From Vanessa cardui (taxonomy: Eukaryota > Arthropoda > Insecta > Lepidoptera > Nymphalidae), in the NCBI RefSeq assembly GCF_905220365.1, contig NC_061139.1, positions 11,431,001 through 11,495,000 of the forward strand: a stretch of DNA of 64,000 nt. Reading direction: 5' to 3'. Of this stretch, positions 1 through 11,819 are shown one piece after another. The position numbers and the translations under genes are program-made. Positions within the stretch are counted from its first letter, which is position 1. Each line of letters starts with the position of its first letter. The notes under the pieces are model-generated. The model was not told the DNA's origin. It did no database searches and saw only the letters and a list, made by a program, of their open reading frames with translations.

Positions 1-235
1 TTGCTAGGCTAAGGCCTCCTCTCCCTTCGAGAAGAAGGTTTGGAACATATTCCACAACGCTGTTCCAATGCGGGTTGGTGGAATACAAATATGGTTTCCT
101 CACGATGTTTTCTTTCACCGCCGAGCTCGACATGAATTATAAACACAAATTAAGTACAGGAATATTCTGTGCTGCTTGGCTAGATTTGAAACCGCAATAC
201 CACCACCATCCTCCACTGGGTCATCTCGGCTCTTT
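1..235 (-). mobile_element. tRNA-derived SINE (family A), cut by window edge
   Basis: The reverse complement carries the family-A landmarks: a tRNA-like head (GGATGG...), the ATTCATxTCGxGCTCGGCGG block, GTTCCA pairs around an AACAGCGT core, and GAGAGGAGGCCTTAG. It is diverged and its 3' tail is missing at position 1. The family resembles Metulj-type butterfly SINEs, from memory. Confidence 0.8.
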
Positions 236-280
236 TTACTGCTTGGATAAAATAAAACCTAAATCCGAAGATCCGGCTTA

Positions 281-1461
281 GTAAGACAAACTGAATATCT
301 GTTGACCCAAATCGGCCAGATTGCTAGGCGTTTTTGTACGTTTGTAATAGATGATCCGCACCAACTTTTAAAGGAACCATCTTTGATTTTCAGACCAATT
401 TATCATGCTATATGATTCTTTTCTATATCTATACTTACCTATTATGAAATTAAAGTGTCTTTTTATAATATTATACCGCATTTTTTAAACCCTATATTAC
501 ATTAGAAAGAGTTGGTTTGAAATTTTAGAGTTACATTCTTTATATATATTAATAATCTATTATTTATTTATATATTGTTATCTTCTTAGAATAAATAATT
601 CAACAAATTATATAAAATTAATTTCCAAAAGTTTAATCTGATGTAGATATATTTAAATACTATAATATTTTCCTATAACATAGCTGTATATATAAATCTT
701 TATCATTTACATAGATATATTTCGAACAATATAACTTATATGAACGTTTATGTAACATACGCTTTGAATTTATTAATTGCGAAAGTTGCCTAAGAAATAC
801 AAAAGTTACGAAATTATACTTATTAAAATTAACAAAATTTCAACTGCTGTTGTTCCAAAAGTTTTACTAAAATGCCACATTACTCGCAGATTATAGCACA
901 AATAACTCAATCTAACTTTATTAGAGTTAAAGTGAGTTGAGTGAGTTGCTTTCGAGACAATGTGGTTGCGTAAATAGTCACCTTTCGGTATTCGGATGGC
1001 CGCGGCATTACAAAACATAAATGACCTGTCACATAAATTAGTGGCCATGACAGCGCGGGAAATGGACGAAATTTTCTGTGACGAAAAAAAAAATACGTTC
1101 AGAGTCCTAGTCCGCTCAGCCGTGGTGCCTTTGTTTTATTTTTTATTTTTTTGTATAAAAAAAGAGGTCGTATAACTATTGTGATAAAAATAATAAATCA
1201 CAGTGTAGTCGGTTTAATAATTATTTTGTAATTTCATTAATTATTTTGCGGTGTGTCGTCGGTTTATTTTATTTGCTAATTTTTCTTTTTGTTGAGATAT
1301 TTTTAAGCTGTAATTTTAGACATAAATAATGTTAAAGGAAGCTTCATAAAATAACAAATACAATACCAGCAACTTGTCAAATTCCAAATTAGTCTAACTT
1401 ATGTATCGCAAAAAATGTTATTTTACTTTGTCATCAGTTAATAAGACTGCTTGTAGCCGAA
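281..1461. other. Intergenic, no gene seen
   Basis: AT-rich sequence with homopolymer runs near 1085-1160. The 80-aa frame at 806-1048 (-) has no recognisable domain and ordinary AT-rich composition. Confidence 0.5.
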
Positions 1462-1472
1462 ACTGATATATA

Positions 1473-1770
1473 CAACAACAACAACAACAGCCTGTAAATT
1501 CCCACTGCTGTGCTAAAGGCCTCCTCTCCGTTGGAGAAGGTTTGGAACATATTCCACCACGCTGTTCCAATGCGGGTTCGTGGAATACACATGTGGCAGA
1601 ATTTCTATGAAATTTGTCACATGCAGGTTTCCTCACGATGTTTTCCTTCACCGCCAAGTACGAGATGAATTATAAAGACAACTTAAGCACATGAATCAGC
1701 GGTGCTTGCCTGGGTTTGAACCCGCAATCATCGGTTAAGATGCACAAGTTCTAACCACTGGGCCATCTCG
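1473..1770 (-). mobile_element. Full-length tRNA-derived SINE (family A) with 11-bp TSD
   Basis: The direct repeat ACTGATATATA lies at 1462-1472 and 1771-1781 and brackets a complete family-A SINE on the minus strand. The head is GAGATGGCCCAGTGGTTAG-like and the tail is (GTT)n, seen as AACAACAAC on +. Open frames here are not genes. Confidence 0.9.
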
Positions 1771-1842
1771 ACTGATATATAACTTTCTGTAATTATGACA
1801 GATTACGACAATCAAAATTGATATTTTTTACCGTTTTATAAA

Positions 1843-2108
1843 ATCAAAAATCAAAATCAAATAATAAAGTTTGTATTTAAACTTTATTCAAGTAGGATTT
1901 TACAAGCACTTTTGAATCGTCATTTTACAATTAAGTGAAGCTACCACCGGTTTGGAAAGTAAATTCTACCGAGAAGAGCCGGCAAGAAACTCAAAAGTTA
2001 CTCTTTTTCAACATTTAAAAAATACAAAGCCATGTTAGTTAATACAATTATTTAAATTAATATATCCTGCTTGGAAGTTAACAGGTATTAACTCCACGGT
2101 TTTTTATC
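1843..2108 (-). repeat. Family C repeat
   Basis: AAACTTTATTCAAGTAGG, GAATCGTCATTTTACAATTA, AGCCGGCAAGAAACTC and TATCCTGCTTGGAAGTTAAC are in the same order as at 19945-20192. Confidence 0.82.
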
Positions 2109-2516
2109 ATCTATAAAATCTTCTATCGAATAATATGATTTTTTTACCAACGTATTTTTTACAAACGATTTGAATTTACGAAACGGCAAAGTTAAAAATG
2201 TCAGCGGAATTTTGTTATATTATAAAACTTATGCTGTAACGTTGCCTTTATAATATATGCTTCAAAAATGGTCCATAACTACAGATGTGACTTTCAAATG
2301 ACTTACTCCAAGGCTGTCTAACATCCTCCATTATCCATATTATTTTCGTTTGTCCTTAATCTTATGAATAAAAAGCAAATCTATTGAAATTAGTAAGCAT
2401 TGTTCATTTCATTAGTATTCAGTTAATATAAATTTTAAAGCGAAATCAGCAAATCATTACTCAGTAGATTTCTTTAACGACGTTAAATATACGATCGATA
2501 TTAATTTATTGTCGAC

Positions 2517-2725
2517 TTCTTTAGGTCGATAAACGCCACTCCGAGGTCCCGGGTTCGATTCCCGGCCGAGTCGATGTAGAAAGAGTTCATTAGTCTTCGA
2601 TATTGTCTTGGGTCTGGGTGTTTTTTACCGTCGTTACCTCTGATTTTCCACAACACAAGTGCTATAGCTACTTACATTGGCATCAGAGCAATGCATGTGA
2701 TGTTTTCCAATATTTATTATTATTA
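2517..2725 (+). mobile_element. tRNA-derived SINE (family B), partial head
   Basis: CCCGGGTTCGATTCCCGGCC (B box) is followed by GAGTCGATGTAGA, GTCTTGGGTCTGGGTG, CACAACACAAGTGCTATAGC and ACTTACATTGGCATCAGAG. The same blocks occur at 4871-5076 and 57888-58114. Confidence 0.8.
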
Positions 2726-2729
2726 CTTA

Positions 2730-4216
2730 TAACTTCCAATAATTACAGAAACACAGCTTACAGACAAATACATTTTGAATATTATAATACTTCTATCTAT
2801 AGTATACTGGCTGGTTCATAACAATACAAAGTATTCGTGTTAAAGCAACGTTAAAATTTGTGATAATTCCATTTCTGTTCCTAAGAAACATTACCGTCAT
2901 CCTATAATACATAAGGAAAGTACAAAAGTTATATTTAACCACCCGTTTAATCCATCCACGTCGCATTATCTTATAACACAGTCATTTTAAGAAGAACACC
3001 TAATTTCATGGCACATCAACGAGATTATGACACGGTGAAATTAGCAATATAATACGAGGGGAACCTGCATGATATACGGTCTATTTTTGAAGTGTAACTT
3101 CATCTGAAACTCAAGTTAACGTAACGCAACCGCTGCTTTTACTTGGATTTATTCTATTTCATTTTGAATCTCCATTTTATCCTTTATCATTTTGAATTAA
3201 GAAGTTCAAATAAATGTTGCTAGTATTAAAAAGTACCCCAAAGGGCTTGTCTTCTACACAAGAATATGAAATTCACGCTTGTCAAGTTAACAGTCTAAAG
3301 CGGGTGAGCAGCGAAGCGCGAATACATATATTATGATATTATAATATACTAAAACCTTCTTCGAAATGCTCTGCATCTTCTGATATAAGATTTATGTATA
3401 TTAGTTTTGTATTTCTTTCAGTTAAGTTACAATCATTAATCAGTTAGATACAAATTCTTACTCATAAATTATAGTTATATACTTTAAAAATATACATCAA
3501 AAACGGCGACTAAAAAATTAAGTAAAGATTTTATGCATACATAGAATATCTTCTAATTAATATTGTTTTATATATTTTCCGGCCTAACACAACCATACCC
3601 TGTAGCATAATACGTTTTAAAGAAAAAGCGCGCCGTCGACTGTCAAGTTCGGAGGTTCGGGTTTACTTTTGGCGCGAAGTTCATTACTTCGGACATACTA
3701 TTTCTGAATCACAGATAATTTATTGTATTAGTTGGTTTCCCTTATTAATTATTATCTATTAATTAATAAATGTTACTGTTGATTGTTTTGTTGTTGCAAT
3801 TTTTTATTAAAAATGCAGATAGTTATTTATGAATTATTTTTAGTCATTTTATATTTAAAATTAATTATTTAATTTAGTGTAAATATAATTAGTATAATAC
3901 AATCTACTTGATTGTAAAAAATAACCAGAACAAGAGGACATACAACCTTTTACATCGAATGTTTTTTGTTTATTCTGAATTTAACATCCGAATTCCGTTT
4001 GAAAAACTCCGTTTGAAATCTGTACATTTGTTTATTTTTTCTACGTTTATTTGCAAATAACAAAGATCACATCGCATTCGGCCATGTTTATTTAAATGTG
4101 AACTGTACCTTGCCGAATAAGTCCGAATATAAAATCAGAACTAGGTTCAACGTTATCACGTTAAACAGGGCCTGTAGGACTCATCCGGGCTCGGACAAAT
4201 TTAATAAACATCAAAT
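2730..4216. other. Intergenic, no gene seen
   Basis: AT-rich. A small GC patch at about 3628-3685 (GCGCGCCGTCGACTG, TTTTGGCGCGAAG) has no assignable role. Confidence 0.5.
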
Positions 4217-4700
4217 GTAGGGTGACCATTATTTTAGTATATTAAGCGAGACCTTGAACATTTAGCAGGGTTTTTGACGTTTGCATATCTGTTTTAAAAT
4301 AATTATTGAGAACTTAACAATTTAATTCACCTAAACTGCTTTATTGATATATTCGCTGCTCGATGGTTGCAAATCCCAAAACTATGGATTTAAGCCCTAA
4401 AATCAGTAGCTGCCCGGATTTCGGGAAATGTCAATGCTTACAATCCCGGAAATCACATAAATCCTTTAGAACGGTTAAACTATTTCCGGTCGCATGAGGT
4501 TCGATTTCCCATTGAATTATGCGAGTAAAAAAATATATATTGTAAACGTAGTGAATAAACTTGTACACTATAATATATCTTACACAGTTGCAGGGAGCCA
4601 AACCACATTTCCTGTCAAAACATTTAACATTTTATATTTGATATCCAATATTAAACCATAGACAATATTTTTAAAATAGCTAAGTTCATGGTCACTCTAC
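4217..4700. mobile_element. Candidate hAT-like MITE (TAGGGTGACCAT ends)
   Basis: GTAGGGTGACCAT at the left and ATGGTCACTCTAC at the right are inverted repeats with one mismatch. TAGGGTGACCATA-type ends are a widespread transposon terminus, from memory. Target duplication is not convincing. Confidence 0.45.
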
Positions 4701-4870
4701 AAGTAGTCGATTCAGGGATTAAATGTTCATATCTGGACAAAGGTTACACTAACATCTACATGGCTACCCGGATTTCAAATCGGAATGAAATCGATGCATT
4801 GTTTCCGATATTATACGGATTATTCGATGGAAGGTCGAATTTTGCCAAATAAAAGCAAAGCAAAATTTTA

Positions 4871-5076
4871 CCTGTTTTCAAGGGTACGCCACTTCGAGTT
4901 TCCGGGTTCGATTCTCGGCCGAGTCGATATAGATTATCATAAGTTTTCTATGTTGTCTTGGGTCTGGGTGTTTGTGGTACCTTCGTTACTTCTGATTTTC
5001 CATAACACAAGTGCTTTAGCTACTTACATTGGGATCAGAGTAATGTATGTGATGTTGTCTCATATTTATTTATTTG
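4871..5076 (+). mobile_element. tRNA-derived SINE (family B)
   Basis: It runs from CCTGTTTTCAAGGGTACGCC through the B box GGGTTCGATTCTC to ATTTATTTATTTG. The frame across it is not a gene. Confidence 0.82.
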
Positions 5077-5265
5077 TTTAAAATTGTCTGAAAGACCGTC
5101 CCGTTAGAGTCACTTACACCATCCGCTAACAACTTTAATATATAACAAATTAAAAAGCAACAAAAGTACGTAATAATTGTACTCTACAAACAAAATTTTA
5201 ATATTTTATCTAAAAGCTTCCTTCAAATATTCTCTTAGTATTTGCATATTCTTGAATGAAGTATT

Positions 5266-5478
5266 TTATCAACAACAACAACAGCAGCCTTTACGTTTCC
5301 CACTGCTGGGCTCCACTCTCTTTAAGAAGACCGTTTGTAACATATTCCACCAGGCTCTTACAATGCGGGTTGATGAAATACACATGAGGTAGAATTTCTG
5401 TGAAGACGCTGTATGCAGGTTTCCTCGCGATGTTTTCCTTCACCGCCGAGCACAAGATGAATTTATTAACACAAATTA
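5266..5478 (-). mobile_element. SINE family A, head-truncated
   Basis: It starts with (CAA)n and CAGCAGCC on +, then CCCACTGCTGGGCTCCA, the GTTTGTAACATATTCCACCA block and the TTTCCTTCACCGCCGAGC block, and stops before the tRNA-like head. Confidence 0.85.
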
Positions 5479-5702
5479 AGCTCATTAAGTATTATATATT
5501 TAATTTAATTCTTATTTATTACTAATTTTATTAAAAATAAATAACATTATTTATTAAACATTATACACCACGTACTACAAGTATTGATTTAATTAAAAGA
5601 ACATACAAATTTTGATTGCGATTTATTCGAAGAATTATTTCATTTTATTTATAACTATTACAATTTACTTTAAAAATAAATTTCAAAAATGTTAAAATGA
5701 AA

Positions 5703-5773
5703 TGCACTGTCCGGGAATCGAACCCGGGTCGCAAGAATGGGAATCTTGCATGATACCACTACACCAACAGTGC
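5703..5773 (-). tRNA. tRNA-Gly (anticodon CCC)
   Basis: Read on the minus strand, the 71-nt sequence begins GCACTGTTGGTGTAGTGG (A box) and contains the anticodon arm CAAGA-TTCCCAT-TCTTG. It then has the T arm CCGGG-TTCGATT-CCCGG, and GCACTGT pairs with ACAGTGC with discriminator A. The loop puts CCC at positions 34-36. A TTTT run (AAAA at 5693-5696 on +) lies just downstream as a Pol III terminator. All stems pair, so it looks functional. Confidence 0.93.
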
Positions 5774-6476
5774 TTGACAACCTTGGATTGAATTATTAGT
5801 CGTAATCCATTTAAGCTCTTCACCGTATGTTATATTTTCTTTTTAATAAAATATTTCTAAGCCTAAGTTTTTAATATTTAAACGCTTCACACTTTCTCTT
5901 TAATCACACATACTGCATACACAATTATCAAAGCTTTAATCAAATTGAAGCTACAAAAATTGACTCAACAGAGCTTAATCTATCAACTTTTATTAAAACA
6001 ATTTAAATTATAATTTATTTTTAATTCCCAATCCGTGAAAAAAGTATATATATTAGGCACGGGCGTTATCTGATTTTTATGACATCGGTTGTTAAACGGA
6101 TATTTGGATTAGATATCCATGTTCATCCAATATCAGATGTTGCCCTGTTTTGTTTAACTAATTACTTTACATTGTGAAAATAAATTTGATATCGAAATCC
6201 GTTTCATATTCGCTTCATCTCTTTCTCACAAACGAGTTACCGTTAAGTTAAAGAGAGATACGATTAATGTTATCCTGCTTTAAATGCATTGACGCACCAG
6301 AACGATATTCAAGGTTTTTTAGATGTGAAAACGGTTACTCCTCGACATTAAATCGATGACATCTTATATTTCGACGATTTAAATCGAATAAATTATTATT
6401 AATTTAATTTAATTAGATAGATACATATAATGTATGCATTTTAGATATCAGGTACTGTACATTATTGTTTTTTAAA

Positions 6477-6685
6477 TAAATTAATATTACACTGTATTTA
6501 TTTATTATGTTTATATCTACTCTGTACACCCCTACCTCTTTCTATATCTGTTTTCCTCTACCTTAAGGTTGCCTGGAAGAGATCGCTGTGTTAGCGATAA
6601 GGCCGCCTCTTGTACATCTTTCATCTAACCGTGTATATGTGATTTATTTACTGGTGTACAATAAAGAGTATTTTGATTTGATTTT
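6477..6685 (+). mobile_element. LINE-type 3' end repeat (GGTTGCCTGGAAGAGATCGC family)
   Basis: AAGGTTGCCTGGAAGAGATC, GCTGTGTTAGCGATAAGGCC and TGTACAATAAAGAGTATTTT are the known 3' end of a common lepidopteran LINE/retroposon family, recalled rather than searched. A second copy is at 53847-54157. Confidence 0.7.
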
Positions 6686-6954
6686 TAATTGATAAATTTT
6701 ATTTAAGTATACTTTACATTTAAACTTTTTATAATCGTCAATATTTAAATACTGCAACCGTTTCGAAAATAAGTAAATCTTCTATAAAGTACCTAAGAAG
6801 AAAATCTCGTAAGATCGCGCTTTGGTGATGATGGAACCGGAGCCTAAATCCAGTTCTATTCTAAAAGGAACTCTTTTAATGAGTAATAAGATATATTTAT
6901 TAATTTATTATTAACTTTTTAAATTAAGTAAATGGTAATGACACGTGTTTGGCA

Positions 6955-7086
6955 AAAAATGTCTTTTCTTGGATTTTAAATTTGCTTCACACCAAATTTC
7001 ATCAAATTCAATTCAGTGGTTTGGTAGTGAAAGAGCGACAAACAAACATACAGACACAGTTACTTTCGCATTTATAATATTAGATT
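6955..7086 (-). mobile_element. Helitron 5' half
   Basis: GCTTCACACCAAATTTCATC, CAGTGGTTTGGTAGTGAAAG and GTTACTTTCGCATTTATAAT, the reverse of the Lep1-like 5' region. The 3' end is missing. Confidence 0.65.
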
Positions 7087-7904
7087 AGATTTCTTTAAGT
7101 TTTTCGCGTATTGATGTATCGAACACAAGCCAGCCAGCCAGCCACAGTATGTATATGTATTACGACAAACACACCAGGCTGACCCATTTACACGTTCTCC
7201 CTGAGTCTTCTTTATTAATGTTACACTTGACTTTTCCATTAATCTTAGGTGTCGTGTGTTCGTAGTGCGTAGTAAACCTCCTTATGCGTTATCGAGCGTG
7301 AAAACGACATAAATCGCCAATAATTTATACCAATATATTCGCTGCTATCAGTACCGTCCTTACAATAAGGGCACGTGACTGTGCCCAGGTCTCCTATTCT
7401 CCTGGGGGCCCGAAAGGTCACTAACGTTGCTTATTCTGTAACTTTTCATAAAAAAGATAATTAACGATATAAACCGTTTGTAAAAACAGAAAACAGTTTA
7501 TGCAACTAAAAACACATGTCAGTAGAAACACAAAGAAAAACCGGACGTTATTTATAAACAACACACACACACAACACAGATTCGTTTTGTAGTTTTTTCA
7601 CTAGTTGTACATAAAAACAAACACACACATAAAGATAAAACACATCTTGTGCGGAATAAGGTAATTGTATTCTTAATTCAAATATTCTGATACTTTTTTA
7701 AAACTTTATATTTCGACGATAGCAAACAAACAAAGACAACAAATAACCCACTTAATGGAAAGTCTGTGTCACCACGACACTGTCACTGCAAGAAGTATAA
7801 ATCACCCCCACCGTCGCTCCCTTCCACCACCAACAATAGAATCGAATATGTTATATATGTCCCATTTATACTAGTAACCATCCAAACCAAAACATAACAT
7901 TTGT

Positions 7905-8105
7905 TGATATATCTGATGGTGGAGTGGCTAGACGAACTTATTTGTTACTTGTAAACTTGTCTACCCGTGACCACGAACACTGCAAAGTGCTCGAAACGTC
8001 GGGATGTTTAAAAATGATAAATATACGCGATTCATCCGTTATAATTAGTTTTATTTAAATGTGTAATAATCGCGAAAATTTAAGACAACATTATGTAGCT
8101 CCTAC
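7905..8105 (+). repeat. Interspersed repeat with GCTCGAAACGTCGGG motif (Penelope-like element end?)
   Basis: TGGCTAGACGAACTTATTTG, CCGTGACCACGAACACTGC, GTGCTCGAAACGTCGGGATG and CGCGATTCATCCGTTATAAT. The GAAACGTC box after a CACT-GCAA-AGTG mini-hairpin recalls Penelope-like element ends. A reverse fragment (AACAAATAAGTTCGCCTG) is at about 10052-10105. Confidence 0.45.
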
Positions 8106-8718
8106 TATGAAATATTTTCTTCATCTTCCATCGGACATGATATGTTAGGTATAAAGAGAGGATCCATTCATTTATGACTCAAGACTATCTTCTCTAGTTT
8201 TTTAATTCCATAATATAAGAAGAAAAAAGAAATGGCCATCCCCTCCTGTTTAAAATTTATAACGTCAGAATCTGAAGGGAAAATGAATACATGATCGGTT
8301 TATTTTAATGTTTATTTTTCAAGTAACAACTTTTTGAAATGTGTTTTTGTAATTTCAAAAGTTTTAAAGGTACGCATCCGAGCGAACCTCGGCAATCGTG
8401 CGGCTGGTCGCGCTTATTCAAATAATTTTAACTTTTCTTACTATTTTAATTTTACGCAAGAACTATATAAATTTCTTTCCAACCCACTTGCTAGGAAACG
8501 TATATGGTCGACCGCCCTAAATCGTCTCACGTAGCCAAGAGCTGAAGCAATAGAATAACCGTCGGTAACTATTTGATAACCAAGGTCCTCATTATTTCCG
8601 CATCTCCGCATATTTCCGTAGAGGTCTATTAGCGTTGAGGTCACGATACAAGTGCTCTCTGAAGTTCGGTTGCTAATGAGCTCGCCAAAACGTTTTATCA
8701 CGACACGTATTCAGTAAG

Positions 8719-9027
8719 AGCCGAGATGGCCCAGTGGTAAGGGTGCATATTAACCGATGACTGCGGGTTCAAACCAAGGCAAGCACCACTGAATATTCTT
8801 TTGCTTAATTGATGTTTATAAATTCATCTCGTGCTCGGCGGTGAAGGAAAACATCGTGACGAAACCTGCATGTGTCTAACTTCATAGAAATCCTGCCACA
8901 CGTGTATTCCACCAACCCGCATTGGAACAGTGTAGTGGAATATGTTCCAAACTTTCTCCTCAAAGGGAGAAGAGGACTTAGCCCAGCAGTGGGAAATTCA
9001 CAGGCTGCTTTTGTTGATGTTGTAGTT
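8719..9027 (+). mobile_element. SINE family A, full length
   Basis: The head GCCGAGATGGCCCAGTGGTAAGG, B-box-like GGGTTCAAACC, body and tail (GTTGATGTTGTAGTTG) are all present. Short frames across it are not coding. Confidence 0.88.
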
Positions 9028-9647
9028 GTTTTCAATGATACAACAAGTATAGTTTATATATCTCACTAATATTATGATTGCTACCTCAATGGTTGGATGT
9101 CTGATACTCAACCATTCCAGAACAATTGAAACGAAGGAAATTTGACACAGATATAGATCACACTTAGGTATAACAGACGGGTTCTGCTGTTCCTAGAAGA
9201 TTGCACCTAACACGTTTATCGCTTCCAGCCATCCAGTGTAAATCCAGCTATAAAAGTCCATATCTGATTGTTTTTATCATTTTTAATATGACTAGTTTTA
9301 TTTAATACATATTCTATAAATGTATAATGTTTTTGGGTATGTATATGAGTATTTTGGTATTTTATTGGTATTTTCTATATCCGATTAATAAATAAATATA
9401 AATCGCGCCTTATTTACATACTATTTGTTTTACAGAAAACAATATTACAGTAAAATAAATGTCAATATTATAAAAGCGAAAGGAACTGTCTGTCTTTTGC
9501 CTAATACGAAAACCTGATGACCAACATCCAAAACACAAGTGGAGTTACAAATAACGAGTACTTATGTATAATTCTATTTTATTTCTACCCATACTTATCC
9601 TTCATTGTATTTTATACAATTGTATTTTACTTTCAAATTAATTTTTA

Positions 9648-9810
9648 CTAGTAGTCTGAGTCTTTGATCGCGTTTTAGGATGTTTTTTATCTCATGTATT
9701 AGGGCAAAAAAAATAGAATTTTCTTTCTTGGAGTTCAAATTTTCGGTTGAGCGGTTTGGTCGTGAAAGAACGACAGACAGAAAGGGTTACTTTCACATAC
9801 AATATTAATA
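9648..9810 (-). mobile_element. Lep1-like Helitron, diverged
   Basis: ACTAGTAGTCTGAGTCTTTG at the left, GATCGCGTTTTAGG, GGTTGAGCGGTTTGGTCGTG and GGGTTACTTTCACAT at the right. Confidence 0.65.
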
Positions 9811-9811
9811 T

Positions 9812-11586
9812 AGAAAACTTTTTAGAGTCCCATTATACACCAAAGCGGATGTTAGCATAGTCAAGAAGAAAAATAGATCATATAAAGCTGACAGGAAACG
9901 TTGGAAACAATATCATATTGTTTTTTGTCGAGTTCAAAGAGAAGAGAATTATCGAAACATTATTTTTCTTTCGCTACGTGATGATAAACAGCAATTGGCT
10001 CCATCTCTGTAAATAACAATAAAACAAAATAAGTAACTGTTTCTTTCATGTTTACAAGTAACAAATAAGTTCGCCTGATTTACACAGATGGCAGGTTGCA
10101 ACTTACATTTTTCTTATATTTTACACTGAACAAAATTAGCTCACATTTTATTGAAACAAAAAATTAAAAGTAGTTTCCTAATATAAAACCTCTGTAACAT
10201 ACGTCGTTTATTAAAATAATACCTATTTAGGATTAAAATAGATTCAATGAATGTTCATTCAATGGTGGCGCCACTGTCGTATACTTTTTACGCATGCGTA
10301 TTGGTTTTACTTTTTTTTCAACGTCCCTGAATTTCATGAATGGCGCTAGTTCACAACTTGTCGTCAGCACACCAATAAAATTAATTATTTAAATGTTTGA
10401 AAATGTTAGATCAAACCAATTATAATAACAGTGACGAACCACTTAGGTAGTGTTGTGATATAGTATAATATTACGCTCTTAAATTATTGACAATAAAAAC
10501 GTAAGTAACCTTTTTAGATTTTTTTTTCTTTAAATCAATTTTAAATTTAGAATTAGATCAATTTATATTACCATAAGCAAGATGATTTTTCTTTGTTTTT
10601 AAAAGCATAGAGTATTATGAAAATTATGTTAATTTCTTCAAAACAAAACTGCGGTAATTTTATTGATTTGACACTTTACCCCAATTCAATGTTGTGAATC
10701 GTTTCTATGCGAACTTTTTATGTAAGGCATCAATCTAATGACTGTCAGAACGTGGGAATAGCATACTGCGGCTTTAAAGACGTTTCCGTAATAACTAAAC
10801 ATAAAAAAAACATGTGAAAATAATGCCTCATGTGTTAGACCTTCGACGAATTAATTTAAAAAAGTACACTACGTATTATACTGAGACGTGTCATTTTTTG
10901 ACGCATGTATATTTTAAATATCGTTCATATTCTTAAAAAAGAACACGGAAGTCGGTTTAAAATCAGTGTTGCAGCGTAATAAGTAGTAAATTAGATCAAT
11001 TCATGTCTAGTCGGTCTGTTTTTAGGGCAAGCGCACTCGTTGTCTACTTAACTCATTAATTCTTAATGATAACTTTTCCAACGCTGATTCTTTGGGTCTT
11101 GTTCCCTAACATCATGTGAAGTAGATCTCGGTCAAGGGCCTTTATAAGTGTACACGGTATTCATGTTTAAATATTTTATGAAAATATTTAACTAAATCTC
11201 TAACGTATCTCTTTAATTATTTAAGAATATTTTGTAACATTCCGTCTAAATTACCATACATTAAAAAAATGATTTTACCTTTATTTTAATTTACCTAATT
11301 TATTCATATTTAATATAAGGATTTCCAACTGACAATTTGTACATACGGATACACTTTGAGAGTCTGAAAAACCTTACTCATTTATTTAAAATGTCCATAT
11401 AATTGTACCTAATTTTTTTTTTGTAATTTATAATGATGCACGAATATTTAAGAAACTGGCAAGCAAATTATACAATTTGACAATAAAAAAAATATTATTT
11501 CATAAGATTTATATTGATGTGAAATAATGCCTACCCTCCTTTAACTCTATAACTGTAAGAATGTAAATAACTTTGTAGTATACACG
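9812..11586. other. ZUP1 upstream region
   Basis: Mostly AT-rich. A slightly GC-richer patch at 10262-10375 (GGCGCCACTG, ACGCATGCG, GGCGCTAG) may be promoter-related; no TATA box or initiator can be assigned. A 5' UTR intron is possible. Confidence 0.35.
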
Positions 11587-11819
11587 ATGTCGAGCAGTCC
11601 GTTTCCATATACTTGTGAGCTATGCGGCGCAGAGGGCTTAACGGACGAAGGGATGAGATCTCACACCCTGGAAGCCCACGTGGCAGGGCGGCCAGATTGC
11701 CCTTTCTGCAACTGCACCGTACCCCAGCCCCAACTTGTGGGACACGTGCAACGTGCTCATTTACACTATTTAACGCCGGAGAGGGAACTAATGGCGTTTA
11801 TAGATGACCAAAGTCCTAG
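11587..11819 (+). CDS. ZUP1: ZUP1 exon 1 (start codon, zinc fingers 1 and 2)
   Basis: The start is the first Met of the frame, just ahead of the first finger, as in family members. It encodes CELCGAEG...H...H and CPFCNCTV...H...H, followed by a conserved HxxYLTPEREL segment. The exon ends in phase 2 at CCTAG|gtaatt; the codon is completed by exon 2 at 11950. Confidence 0.9.

Noticed and set aside
2540..2575. Possible tRNA gene (GGGTTCGATTCCCGG)
   Set aside because: Only a T-arm/B-box is present, with no acceptor or anticodon arm. The following sequence is shared with SINE family B at 4871 and 57888.
8334..8701. Possible small genes on both strands (66 and 86 aa)
   Set aside because: The overlapping frames on opposite strands show no domain, splice context or codon signal; the sequence looks like unclassified intergenic DNA.
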